Assembly (NCBI RefSeq): GCF_900113045.1
Contig: NZ_FONY01000033.1
Coordinates: 1-62,138 of the forward strand
Origin: Thermoflexibacter ruber
GTDB taxonomy: Bacteria > Bacteroidota > Bacteroidia > Cytophagales > Thermoflexibacteraceae
Reading direction: 5' to 3'
Length of the DNA: 62,138 nt
Both the position numbers and the translations under genes were made by a program. Positions within the stretch are counted from its first letter, which is position 1; each line of letters starts with the position of its first letter. The notes below the pieces were generated by a model that ran no database searches, had not been told where the DNA came from, and saw only the letters and a program-made list of their open reading frames with translations. Positions 1 through 8,458 of this stretch are shown here, piece by piece.

Positions 1-3000
1 GTAGCTTGTGCGGTGAGGCTTGTGCCTGCGGGGTAGTTGCCAGCGATGTTATTGACTGTACCTCCATTTTCTGCACTGATTTGTAAGGTATATTGGGGTG
101 GGAGAGAGTTTTCTATTCTTATGATTTCTATGGCTGATACAAGAGGTCTATCTACGCTGGCACTAAAAGTAATGTTTAATGTACCATCACTTAGGTTTAC
201 AGTAGCTTCTCTTACTATAGCCGTAGGAGGCGAAGCAATAGCATTAAGGTCAATATTTTGCAAATTAGTAGGATTCGTTCCTTCTATACTAACACTAAAT
301 ACTCTTTTGCCTGTACTGCCAGTAACTTGTACTCCCCAGTAAACCTCTGCAAAATGTAGTCGGACTTTGTATGTGCCATTCGGTAGATTAGGGTAGGCAA
401 AACTAAAAGGGGTAAGGTTTGCACTTCCTGTGTAATAGCTAATAAAAAGCGCATCGCCGTCAGTAGCAAGAATATCTCCGGCTATGGTAGTGCTTTGATC
501 TGCTCCTCCAGAGAAAAACTGACTTGCAGACCAAGACTTTCCAGATGCTATGATTGCCGTTCCGCTTGCGTTGATTCTTTGAATAACTTTGCCTTGTAAG
601 ATTTCCCAAGTAAAATTAACGGTATCTCTCAAATTATGATTAGCCGCATCTTTGGCAATGATTCTAACCTGATACGGGCTATTTAGGTAAGTATTTTTTG
701 CAATAGTACCGCTTATCTTTCCCGATAAAGTATCGATAGATAAGCCGTTAGGTAGATTGATAGCCTGATAGACTACAGTACGATAATGATAAGCATTTAC
801 TTGGAGGTCAATATTTTCTTCTTCTTGATGAGTCTGATTAGCTATTGCTTCCAAATTTGGAGCGAAATCACCGACACTTAAAGAAATTAGCAATTTGGCT
901 GTTTTATAGCCCTGAGCGGTAGCTATAATTTCATAAGTATAAATGCCTTTACTTAGCCCTTGTGTGTTAAAAGTTAATTCAAACTCAACTGCACTTTCAT
1001 CTACCATATTTCCTGCATCTTTTTTTACAGAAAGCCAAGAGGGGAGGTTAGATAAATTAACTTCATAATTGGCGGTGCCTGTTACAGTCCATAGCCAAGC
1101 AGATTTTTTGCGAATAATTCCAGAGTCTAAGCCGATATTTATATTTTCAGGAAGAAAACCTAATTCATAGACGGGAGTTCTATTAAAATTTTTGATGTAT
1201 GTATTTTTAATTGGGGCAGAGCCACCTGACGTTGTACTTCCATTTGAAACAATTAGCTTATCTCCTATTACTTTGGCAGAAGGAGCAAGCAGTTTCATGA
1301 TGGCATTATTTTCATTGCGAAGTGTATCTATCTGCTTCCATGTATTAGTCTTAGGCAAATACTCCATGACAGTTTCTCCTGAAAACTCACCTCCTACGGT
1401 AATAATTCGCCCATCAATAGTAAAGGTACCTGGTTCTGCATGAGAATTTGCTTTGGGAAAATCTGCTAAACGAGTCCATTTATTGAGGTAAGGGTCATAA
1501 GAAAAGACCCAAGCAATATCATTATTATTGCAATCATGTCCTAATTGACCTGCAATAGAGTAAATCTTGCCTTTGGCAGTAGTTACAGCTCCGTGGATTC
1601 GCTCAAAACCGCTTGGGAAAGGAGCTCGCACGCTTTGCCAACCTGCACTTTGATTGTCAAGGTCAAGTATGTAGTGGGTTTGCGTCATTATACAAAACTG
1701 ATTGACATTGTTAGGCAAATGCGTGCCTCCAGCAAATAAGTACAATTTACGCCCTAATTTAGCCAAAGAACCAGAAGCTAATTTGATAGGCAAAGGAACT
1801 CCCTCAGACCAAGTATTTGTACTGATGGAGTATCTCCAAACTTTATCGGTTACTGCTTTAGTACCTTCTAATCTGCCTCCCACTATCCACACTGTATCGC
1901 TTACTAAGGCTATTCCGTAATGTGTAAGCCCAGAAGGTTTCCCGTTTTGGTTGGGGATAGAGGCAATCTGAGTCCATTGATTGGTAAAAGGGTCATAGAC
2001 TTCTGAAGTATTATTGAGTGTCAGATTTTCTAAAAGTCCATTAAAGATATAAATTTTGTTTTGATAAACGATGCTGGCAGCCTCAAAGCGATTACTTGCT
2101 GCATCAGCCCTTCGAGTCCACTTCGGATAATCACCAGGAGGGGAGGCTATTTCAGGAGAAAACATTTCCATGGAGGTAAGCTCGGGACTACCTCCTCTAT
2201 TGCCTGAACCTGCTGCAATAAAGACTTTCTCTGCGTGAAGAATGGCTTGCGTGCCATGTCTTCCACGCTTTAGAGGAGCATACTGTTTCCAAGTAAGATT
2301 TTCTAAATCTAAGGCTTCTACTTCACTATGTGCAGTGGTTTGAGCAGTACTTTCTCCACCAATGACCAATAAATCATTTCCTACAACCACATTTGATGCT
2401 CCTGCTCTTTGAGTAGGTATGGGTGGAATACTCAAAAACTCCTCTGGGGGTAGATTGCTGTCAGTGAGCCATTTATTTTGAGCAAAATCATATACATCTA
2501 CCTCGGGGACTGTATTGGCAAAAACATTAGCATTTCTATTAGTCCTACGCCCTCCCACTACAAAAAGTTTGTTATCTTTTACGACGGCGTGAAAGTGGTC
2601 GCGGGCACGTGGGGCGTTGGGTAGAGTTTGCCATGTATCTGTGACGGGGTCGTATTCATCAAACCAATTTACCCAACCTCCTGTATGTCCCTGCGTTTGT
2701 CCACTGACAAGGTATATTTTATTGTTGTGTAAGACTGCCCCTGCCGAGCCTCTTGGTCGAGGAATGGCTGAGCCTTTCTGCCATGTATTGGTAGTGGGGT
2801 TATAAGTGTAAATAAATCCTACGGGTTTTTCTCCTATAAAACCACCACTATTATCCGTATAGCTTCCTGTGAATGCTCCTATGACATATATGAGGTTATT
2901 CCAAGTAACAGCTTGGAAGTGATGTAGTTCTATAGGAGGTGCTGCGCCTTGACTCCAGCTATCTGTTTGCGTATCATAGATGCGTATCGATTTGATTCCT

Positions 3001-3176
3001 CTACCCCCCAATAGATAAAGTTTATTGCCTACTTTGACAAAAGCATTTTCATGGCGTTCCGCACCAGTAGGCGCAGCTGTACGCATGAACCATGTACCTT
3101 GGCAAAAAAGTTGGTAGGGGTTATAAAAAAATGAAATACAGAAAAGGCATAATAATAGCCTATTATTTCTAAGCAT
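1..3176 (-). CDS. Large secreted kelch-repeat / Ig-like / malectin protein (3' end beyond window)
   Basis: The frame is open from an ATG at 3176 to the left edge, so about 1,058 residues are visible and the C-terminus is missing. It starts with a signal peptide (about residues 1-26, ending near FCQ). Residues about 30-660 hold roughly twelve kelch-type strands (for example YLLGGRG, YVIGAF, FVVGGRR, LVIGGES, WIVGGR, YLFAGG, ITVGGE), enough for two six-bladed propellers. Next come a BACON-like stretch (NLPSWLSVKKDAG, near 700), a putative Ig/cadherin-like domain (about 773-839, NLPNGLSIDTLSGKISGTI) and a malectin-type carbohydrate-binding domain (about 863-1019, with YKVRLHFAE and RVFSVSIEG). 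The last residues (GGTVNNIAGNYPAGTSLTA) start a divergent InlB-like repeat. It is likely exported and surface-attached, binding glycans or protein partners. Whether it ends in a type IX secretion signal cannot be seen. Confidence 0.85.
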   Translation of the reverse strand, partial: MLRNNRLLLCLFCISFFYNPYQLFCQGTWFMRTAAPTGAERHENAFVKVGNKLYLLGGRGIKSIRIYDTQTDSWSQGAAPPIELHHFQAVTWNNLIYVIGAFTGSYTDNSGGFIGEKPVGFIYTYNPTTNTWQKGSAIPRPRGSAGAVLHNNKIYLVSGQTQGHTGGWVNWFDEYDPVTDTWQTLPNAPRARDHFHAVVKDNKLFVVGGRRTNRNANVFANTVPEVDVYDFAQNKWLTDSNLPPEEFLSIPPIPTQRAGASNVVVGNDLLVIGGESTAQTTAHSEVEALDLENLTWKQYAPLKRGRHGTQAILHAEKVFIAAGSGNRGGSPELTSMEMFSPEIASPPGDYPKWTRRADAASNRFEAASIVYQNKIYIFNGLLENLTLNNTSEVYDPFTNQWTQIASIPNQNGKPSGLTHYGIALVSDTVWIVGGRLEGTKAVTDKVWRYSISTNTWSEGVPLPIKLASGSLAKLGRKLYLFAGGTHLPNNVNQFCIMTQTHYILDLDNQSAGWQSVRAPFPSGFERIHGAVTTAKGKIYSIAGQLGHDCNNNDIAWVFSYDPYLNKWTRLADFPKANSHAEPGTFTIDGRIITVGGEFSGETVMEYLPKTNTWKQIDTLRNENNAIMKLLAPSAKVIGDKLIVSNGSTTSGGSAPIKNTYIKNFNRTPVYELGFLPENINIGLDSGIIRKKSAWLWTVTGTANYEVNLSNLPSWLSVKKDAGNMVDESAVEFELTFNTQGLSKGIYTYEIIATAQGYKTAKLLISLSVGDFAPNLEAIANQTHQEEENIDLQVNAYHYRTVVYQAINLPNGLSIDTLSGKISGTIAKNTYLNSPYQVRIIAKDAANHNLRDTVNFTWEILQGKVIQRINASGTAIIASGKSWSASQFFSGGADQSTTIAGDILATDGDALFISYYTGSANLTPFSFAYPNLPNGTYKVRLHFAEVYWGVQVTGSTGKRVFSVSIEGTNPTNLQNIDLNAIASPPTAIVREATVNLSDGTLNITFSASVDRPLVSAIEIIRIENSLPPQYTLQISAENGGTVNNIAGNYPAGTSLTAQA

Positions 3177-3512
3177 AATACTGATAATTTAGGAAGTGTA
3201 AAGAAAGTTTTGAAAAGTGATATAAAGTTACAAACACAAGGGGCATACAAAAATAAAGTAAAAAATTTTCATAATTGCATAAATAAATCATAAAAATCTA
3301 ATTTTTAGTCAAGTACAACTACTGCTATCAAGTAGTATGGTTTTTTCTTTTGCTATTGTCGGTTTTTTGAGCAGACTGCTGCCAATTTGTGTCATTGGAC
3401 ACTTCATTGTAGTTAGTAAATATACTTTTAACATAAAATTTTACTCTTATTAATATTTTTTCTTTAATTTGATATTCAATAACATTTTTTTTAATTTAAA
3501 ACTAAAAATCAC
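3177..3512. other. Intergenic region, divergent promoters
   Basis: This 336-base AT-rich stretch lies between the divergent kelch-protein gene and the broken lipoprotein gene, so it should hold both promoters. A short stem (actact/agtagt near 3319-3337) followed by a T-rich stretch is visible, but there is no gene upstream that it would terminate. A minus-strand reading frame begins here but lies out of frame with the kelch gene and has no features of a protein. I see no RNA gene or repeat. Confidence 0.4.
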
Positions 3513-4430
3513 ATGAGAAATCTTATCAAGAGTGAATCTTCATTCATTCATTTGCTATACTTTTGCTGATATTTTTCTTGTCAGCGTGTCAAAATCAACG
3601 AGAGGTTAGAGAAACTATGCAAACTGTTTCTAAAAATGACAAAGATATTGCTTTGACAGCTTATATGAAACAGAACGGCATTGGTTTTCTTTTTATTTCA
3701 CAGGAACAGAGGGAATTAGCAAAAAAAAACTTGACTTTATAGCAAAATTTTTAGCACCATTTTTAAAAGATGAGCAGTTTGTTGATTTATTTATTAGCGA
3801 ATCAAAGAAAAATTTAGTAAAAGAGGGAATACCTGGTATATTAGTGAGTGATTTTCTTAAATTTTATGAAGCAAAAACTGGTAAGTCACTGATTTATGTA
3901 AATACTCAAAATAAAGTTAATAATGTAGATACAAATAAGTTTCTTGCTTTAGTAGAAGGTTTTGAACTGCAATCAGATAAAGAAACTATTATCATTAAAC
4001 CTCAAATGTATATGGCTGTCTTAGATGATAGATTTTTTAAAACTTATGAAAAACCGAAAGGAATATTTGCTGCTCATTTTATTGAAACTAATGAAAGTAT
4101 TAATTTTTATACTATTAATGATAAAGGATATTTACCTACAAATTTTAAATTTAAGAAAGACTTGTCTTTTACTTCAAATATATTCGTAGGAGGTTTTTAT
4201 GACCAGCGAGATAGATATTTCCTATTTAAAGAGAGTGAAGACAATATCATAAATATGATGAATGCTACGTGTAGTTGTTTTAACAGCCGTCCGAGTCCTA
4301 TTTGTTTTAATGGGCATTGCTTACCTGGGGCTCAAGTTCAGGATGTGGTTATGTAGAAGAAATTATTCCTCCTGATGGAGGAGAACCTTATGAAGAATGC
4401 ATACCTTATTGTTGTGAAATCGCTAGATAA
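3513..4430 (+). pseudogene. Frameshifted Cys-rich lipoprotein-like gene
   Basis: Four consecutive frame segments together read like one protein of about 305 residues. Segment 1 starts at ATG 3513 (MRNLIKSESSFIHLLYF, stop at 3567). Segment 2 gives a lipobox-like stretch (LLIFFLSACQNQ) and runs to a stop at 3740. Segment 3 (KKKLDFIAKFLAPFLKDEQF onward) carries the main body and runs to 4356. Segment 4 ends in a Cys-rich tail (SGCGYVEEIIPPDGGEP, then CIPYCCEIAR) and stops at 4430. Each change of frame equals loss of one base, and the three together restore the starting frame. Each lies near a homopolymer (TTTT, nine A's, GGGG). This is either gene decay or homopolymer undercalling in the assembly. 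The longest single frame has only a GTG start at 3844. I do not recognise the family; about eight cysteines cluster at the C-terminus. Confidence 0.55.
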
Positions 4431-4513
4431 ATTGTTTTGATGGGTAAATAAGGAGCTAACTCAAAGCTTCTATTTCCCTTCTCACTCATAAATATAATAT
4501 TCTAACATTTCTT

Positions 4514-5656
4514 ATGAAATTATTATTGATATTGCTTGTCCTATCACATCTACACTGTTTAGGTCAAAATAATAATAATGTGATAGTTTTAGACTCTCTA
4601 CTAATCCCACTTAAAGATAAATTATTTAGCAATATTCCTCTTATTCAAAAGAAGAATGACAAATTTTTTATTTATGACTTTGTAAGTGAAAGGTTATTAA
4701 TAGCAGATATAAATCTCAATCCTCTGAAAGATGCCATTTTAAGTCCTGGTAAGGCTCTATTAGTTAATAGTAGTAAGGAGGTAAAATTGTTATATAGAAA
4801 TATGTACGTAGGCGAAAAAACAATTTACCTATTAAGTTCAAGTATAGATAGATACTCCTACGAATTATTTAAGCAGCCACGTCATAAACTTTCTTATAAA
4901 AATCCTAATGATTCTTTCAGGACTATAGCTGTGCCTGATGTGGGTTTTTTAGTGCAAGAAAGTAATAAAAAGAATTATTATTTGGTTAGAATTTATACTC
5001 CCTCAACTAAATCTAATCTTGTAGATGTATGTAACAAAGACTTTTACCAAAGACCTATGTATGCGATTTTTGAGAAAAATATGGTAGATACTGCATATAC
5101 ATCTATAGAGAGAATGATAATCCCTCACGATAAGATTTACCAAGAAAAATTGCCTCTTGGGTATACTTATATGCAAACTATTACTTTTGGGAAAAAGGGT
5201 CATCTTATCACTACAGAAGGAGCAAGTGAAAAAATACGGATTTATAATATCGAGGGCAAGGAAATAGAAGTATTGGGAGAGAAAGGTAAATATATGACCA
5301 AGAATGATACTTTTCCATATTTATTTTATACACAAGATACAAGCAGAGGTTTTTTGCAAAAGGTTGAGAAATTCATGGAACGTAACGCATCCAGGAACCC
5401 TGTATATGGTCAAGCCTACTATGATGCCCAAAGTGATAAGATTTATAGGGAATACAGCCCTTCAGTTGTAGAAGAAGAAAGAAGGAGGCGATATATGCAG
5501 ATTTATCAAAAGAAAAAACTAAGGACAGATATTCCATTTCCCACTGAATACAGGATTATTAGCATAGAAAATAATATTATTTGGACGTATAAAGTAAATC
5601 CTGATGGTGAAACTCCACCTCAATTCATCTACAAACTGAAAATTTTAGGAATATGA
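4514..5656 (+). CDS. Secreted six-bladed beta-propeller-like (TolB-like) protein
   Basis: 380 residues starting with a signal peptide (MKLLLILLVLSHLHCLGQ). There is no clear lipobox. The body resembles the TolB-like or 6-bladed beta-propeller proteins common in Bacteroidota. Repeated blade-like strands are visible, such as FFIYDFVSERLLIADI, YYLVRIYT and GHLITTEGASEKIRIYNIEG followed by a KEIEVLGEKGKY turn. Enzyme motifs are absent, so the role is probably binding or scaffolding in the periplasm. Its TGA stop overlaps the ATG of the thioredoxin-like gene downstream (ATGA at 5653-5656), so the two are almost certainly co-transcribed and translationally coupled. The broken lipoprotein gene lies 83 bases upstream and may belong to the same unit. 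Family assignment is by overall pattern, not by a diagnostic motif. Confidence 0.6.
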   Translation: MKLLLILLVLSHLHCLGQNNNNVIVLDSLLIPLKDKLFSNIPLIQKKNDKFFIYDFVSERLLIADINLNPLKDAILSPGKALLVNSSKEVKLLYRNMYVGEKTIYLLSSSIDRYSYELFKQPRHKLSYKNPNDSFRTIAVPDVGFLVQESNKKNYYLVRIYTPSTKSNLVDVCNKDFYQRPMYAIFEKNMVDTAYTSIERMIIPHDKIYQEKLPLGYTYMQTITFGKKGHLITTEGASEKIRIYNIEGKEIEVLGEKGKYMTKNDTFPYLFYTQDTSRGFLQKVEKFMERNASRNPVYGQAYYDAQSDKIYREYSPSVVEEERRRRYMQIYQKKKLRTDIPFPTEYRIISIENNIIWTYKVNPDGETPPQFIYKLKILGI

Positions 5657-6087
5657 AAGAATTAATAACTTTGCTCTGTTTGTTTTTATACTTGTTGATT
5701 TCAAATAAATCATTAAGCCAATCCAAAATCAATTTTTTAAATTATGAACCAGATAGCATTGCCTACCAAGCTCAAAAACAAGGTAAATCAATTTTCTTAT
5801 ATGCAACTTTAAAAGGCTGTATGCCTTGTAAAGTATTAGAATATCAGGTATTTAGTGATACAACCCTTGCTAACTTTGTCAATCAAAATATGATTGCTGC
5901 TAAGTTAAATATTACTGACAAATTTGGCAAGGAAGAATACTTAAAGTGCCTTGATATAGCTAAAAGTCATCATATTAGAGTATATCCCACTATAGTCATT
6001 CTCGATAAAAATGGAAAAGAAGTACAAAGGGCTTTTGGTATAGTTACAGCCCAAGGAATTATCAAACTTTTGCAAGAAACTTTTTAA
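5653..6087 (+). CDS. Periplasmic thioredoxin-like protein with CMPC active site
   Basis: 144 residues. A signal peptide (about 1-23, SLSQ) precedes a thioredoxin fold. The redox motif Cys56-Met-Pro-Cys59 sits after the first strand (IFLYATLKG), and the cis-proline lies in VYPTIVIL (Pro112). The order and length fit the thioredoxin_7/DUF255-like periplasmic group, which reduces or isomerises disulfides in exported proteins. One further cysteine (Cys99) is present. It overlaps the propeller gene by four bases. The Cys-rich tail of the broken gene upstream makes a dedicated redox partner conceivable, but that is inference. The next gene is convergent. Confidence 0.8.
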   Translation: MKELITLLCLFLYLLISNKSLSQSKINFLNYEPDSIAYQAQKQGKSIFLYATLKGCMPCKVLEYQVFSDTTLANFVNQNMIAAKLNITDKFGKEEYLKCLDIAKSHHIRVYPTIVILDKNGKEVQRAFGIVTAQGIIKLLQETF

Positions 6088-6113
6088 TATTAGCTTTTCC
6101 AATAAAAGAAAGC

Positions 6114-6129
6114 CTATTTTGCAAAATAG
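6114..6129. terminator. Palindrome between convergent genes
   Basis: A perfect 16-base palindrome (ctattttg/caaaatag) lies in the 62-base gap between the thioredoxin-like gene and the convergent hydrolase gene. The position suits a bidirectional terminator, but the stem is AT-rich and weak. Confidence 0.35.
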
Positions 6130-6149
6130 CACGTTAAGACATCACAAAA

Positions 6150-7043
6150 TTAAAACTCTTTCACTGCCTTAAAAATTGCATCTTTGACTAATTTTTCGTG
6201 AGTCCAAGGAATGAAATGGTCTGTATTGGGGATTCTGATCATCTCTACTTTGGCATTGACAAGCATTTTATGAGCAAAGTCAGCGTTGGCAATAGGCACA
6301 AGCGAGTCTTTTTCCCCATGAATATAAATCACAGGTTTATTAATATTTCCCCAATAAGGAATGATTTTTTCCAAATCTTCTTTTAAATGTCTAATTTCTC
6401 GATTAGAAACGAGCAATCCTCTCGGAAGTAACCAATTAATCAGTAACCACTCAGCAGGATATTGAAACCATTTTGTTTTCTCTAACTCTGGAGCTATGGA
6501 GGGGGCTAAAAATATAAGCCCTCTGACTAAGTCAGGATAATCCATAGCTAAGCGTGCTATGACGGGACCGCCGTAAGAATGCCCTACTAAAATCATAGAT
6601 TTGCCTGATTTGTTAGTTTCTAAGATAGGTTTGATAAGTGCGGCTTGTTTTGCCAAATCTCTTTCTGCTTTCCCAAAATTGGACTTTCCAAAACCCGGTC
6701 TATCTACCGCAATGAGCCGCATTTTTTCTACCATACTTGAATCTCCTAAGTAGTCAATGAAAGCGTCCCAAGCCCCTGGAGAGCCATGAATAAGCAGTAC
6801 GGTGGGCAAGGTATCTGCTCCAATACTTACATAGTGCATCGTTCTTTTCCCTACTTGGTAGGTATGGAATTCTGGCTTGTATTGCTTATTTTGAAAGTAT
6901 TTAGCCACCTTCTTATCACTCATACGAAATTGCAAACAAGAGGAGAACATTTGCGTAAAAGCAAGAAAAATAGAAAAAACGACTAAATTTTTTAAACTTA
7001 GAAACTGTTTGATGTAAGTTTTAAAAACCCTATGGATTAGCAT
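6150..7043 (-). CDS. Alpha/beta hydrolase, probable lipoprotein
   Basis: 297 residues. An N-terminal hydrophobic segment (about 18-36) ends in MFSSC, a plausible lipobox (Cys36). Classic alpha/beta-hydrolase features follow: the oxyanion-loop HGSPGAWDAF (from His86), VDRPGFGKS, and the nucleophile elbow GHSYGG with Ser156. A late acid in IHGEKDSLVP and a C-terminal histidine in NTDHFIPWTH complete the triad. The substrate is unknown; the family covers esterases, epoxide hydrolases and peptidases. Upstream at 7169 is the promoter region of the divergent alanine dehydrogenase gene, so the two may share a control region. Confidence 0.82.
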   Translation of the reverse strand: MLIHRVFKTYIKQFLSLKNLVVFSIFLAFTQMFSSCLQFRMSDKKVAKYFQNKQYKPEFHTYQVGKRTMHYVSIGADTLPTVLLIHGSPGAWDAFIDYLGDSSMVEKMRLIAVDRPGFGKSNFGKAERDLAKQAALIKPILETNKSGKSMILVGHSYGGPVIARLAMDYPDLVRGLIFLAPSIAPELEKTKWFQYPAEWLLINWLLPRGLLVSNREIRHLKEDLEKIIPYWGNINKPVIYIHGEKDSLVPIANADFAHKMLVNAKVEMIRIPNTDHFIPWTHEKLVKDAIFKAVKEF

Positions 7044-7168
7044 TGGATTTGTGTATAAAAACTGAATGAAAACAAATATACTGATTTTTTATCAAAACAA
7101 ACCTATTTTAATTCTGAACAAAAAATGATTTTTCTAAAAGACTTAGAATGTGTTTGTGAAATACTTTA

Positions 7169-7176
7169 TACCTTTG
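7169..7176 (+). promoter_or_regulatory. Candidate -7 box for ald
   Basis: TACCTTTG fits the Bacteroidota -7 consensus TAnnTTTG and lies 49 bases before the ald start. A TTTG is present upstream, but only 12 bases away, shorter than the usual spacing of about 19, so only the -7 box is convincing. Confidence 0.4.
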
Positions 7177-7225
7177 TAACATTAAGTTTAACATTAAAAA
7201 AACAAAGCATAAACAACGAAAAAAT

Positions 7226-8341
7226 ATGATAGTAGGCGTTCCAAAAGAAATTAAAAATAATGAAAATCGCGTGGCACTTACGCCCGCAGGTGCAGATGAG
7301 TTAGTAGAACGAGGGCATACGGTATATGTGCAAACTGGAGCAGGCGAAAACAGTGGATTTACTGATGAGGAATACAAAGAAGTAGGAGCAGAGATTTTGG
7401 CTACAGCCAAAGAAGTATTTGATATTGCAGAGATGATAGTCAAAGTAAAAGAGCCTATCGAGCAGGAATATGATTTGATTAAACCCAACCAATTGGTTTT
7501 CACCTATTTTCACTTTGCCTCTTCGGAAGAACTCACTCATGCCATGATTAAAAGCAATGCAGTTTGCTTGGCTTATGAAACCGTAGAACGTCCTGACCGT
7601 AGCTTGCCCTTGCTAATCCCCATGTCAGAGGTGGCAGGAAGGATGTCTGTACAACAGGGAGCGAAATACTTAGAAAAGCCCATCAAAGGACGTGGGATTC
7701 TTTTAGGAGGTGTACCGGGTGTAAAAGCGGCAAATGTATTGATTTTAGGCGGTGGAATTGTAGGGACTCATGCTGCAAAAATGGCAGCAGGTTTAGGAGC
7801 CAATGTTACACTCATGGACATTAGCCTTCCGCGCCTTCGCCAGTTGGACGACATCATGCCTGCCAATGTAACTACTGTAATGTCAAGTAGATATAATATT
7901 ATTCAAGAAATTAAGCAATCAGATTTGATTATTGGAGCGGTGCTTATACCAGGTGCCAAAGCCCCTAAACTCATTACGCGCGATATGCTCAAATATATGC
8001 ACGCAGGTACGGTTATGGTAGATGTAGCGATAGACCAAGGGGGGTGTTTTGAAACAAGCCGTCCTACCACTCACGAAAACCCTACTTACATCATAGACGA
8101 TGTAGTTCACTACTGCGTAGCTAATATGCCCGGTGCGGTGCCTTATACCTCTACTGTTGCCCTTACCAATGCTACCTTGCCTTACGTAATCCAACTGGCA
8201 AATAATGGCTGGAGAAAAGCTTGCAAAGAAAGTAAAGATTTACTGTTAGGTTTGAATGTAGTAAATGGAAAAGTGGTTTACAAAGGAGTAGCAGAGGCAT
8301 GGAATTTGCCCTATACAGAGGTAAGCGAAGTTTTGGCTTAA
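7226..8341 (+). CDS. ald: Alanine dehydrogenase
   Basis: 371 residues, the normal family length. It catalyses NAD-dependent, reversible deamination of L-alanine to pyruvate and ammonia in the cytoplasm. The N-terminal signature VGVPKEIKNNENRVALTPAG is present, as are the catalytic lysine and histidine regions (KVKEP and YFHFA). The Rossmann loop LGGGIVGTHAAKMAAG and the C-terminal ACVANMPGAVP-like segment (here YCVANMPGAVPYTST) are also seen. The gene stands alone with a clear terminator immediately after it. Saccharopine dehydrogenase and transhydrogenase alpha subunits share the fold, but the length and the NMPGAVP segment identify alanine dehydrogenase. Confidence 0.96.
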   Translation: MIVGVPKEIKNNENRVALTPAGADELVERGHTVYVQTGAGENSGFTDEEYKEVGAEILATAKEVFDIAEMIVKVKEPIEQEYDLIKPNQLVFTYFHFASSEELTHAMIKSNAVCLAYETVERPDRSLPLLIPMSEVAGRMSVQQGAKYLEKPIKGRGILLGGVPGVKAANVLILGGGIVGTHAAKMAAGLGANVTLMDISLPRLRQLDDIMPANVTTVMSSRYNIIQEIKQSDLIIGAVLIPGAKAPKLITRDMLKYMHAGTVMVDVAIDQGGCFETSRPTTHENPTYIIDDVVHYCVANMPGAVPYTSTVALTNATLPYVIQLANNGWRKACKESKDLLLGLNVVNGKVVYKGVAEAWNLPYTEVSEVLA

Positions 8342-8352
8342 TCTACTTTGAT

Positions 8353-8394
8353 TTGACCTTATAGTGTTTTCAAACTTTATAAGGTCAATTTTTT
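8353..8394 (+). terminator. Rho-independent terminator of ald
   Basis: An 11-base perfect stem (ttgaccttata at 8353-8363, tataaggtcaa at 8378-8388) with a 14-base loop is followed by six T's. It lies 11 bases after the ald stop. Confidence 0.8.
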
Positions 8395-8458
8395 ACAGAT
8401 TAATGATTTTTTAGTTTGTATATTAAGTCTATTTTGCAGCATCAAGTAAAGTCATCTC

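Noticed and set aside
37-2805. Several plus-strand reading frames of 60-100 codons under the kelch gene
   Set aside because: They are antisense shadows of a long coding frame with clear domains; none has a signal peptide, family motif or promoter of its own.
3029-3250. 73-codon minus-strand reading frame over the kelch gene start
   Set aside because: It is out of frame with the kelch protein, whose own frame has a signal peptide and continuous kelch repeats.
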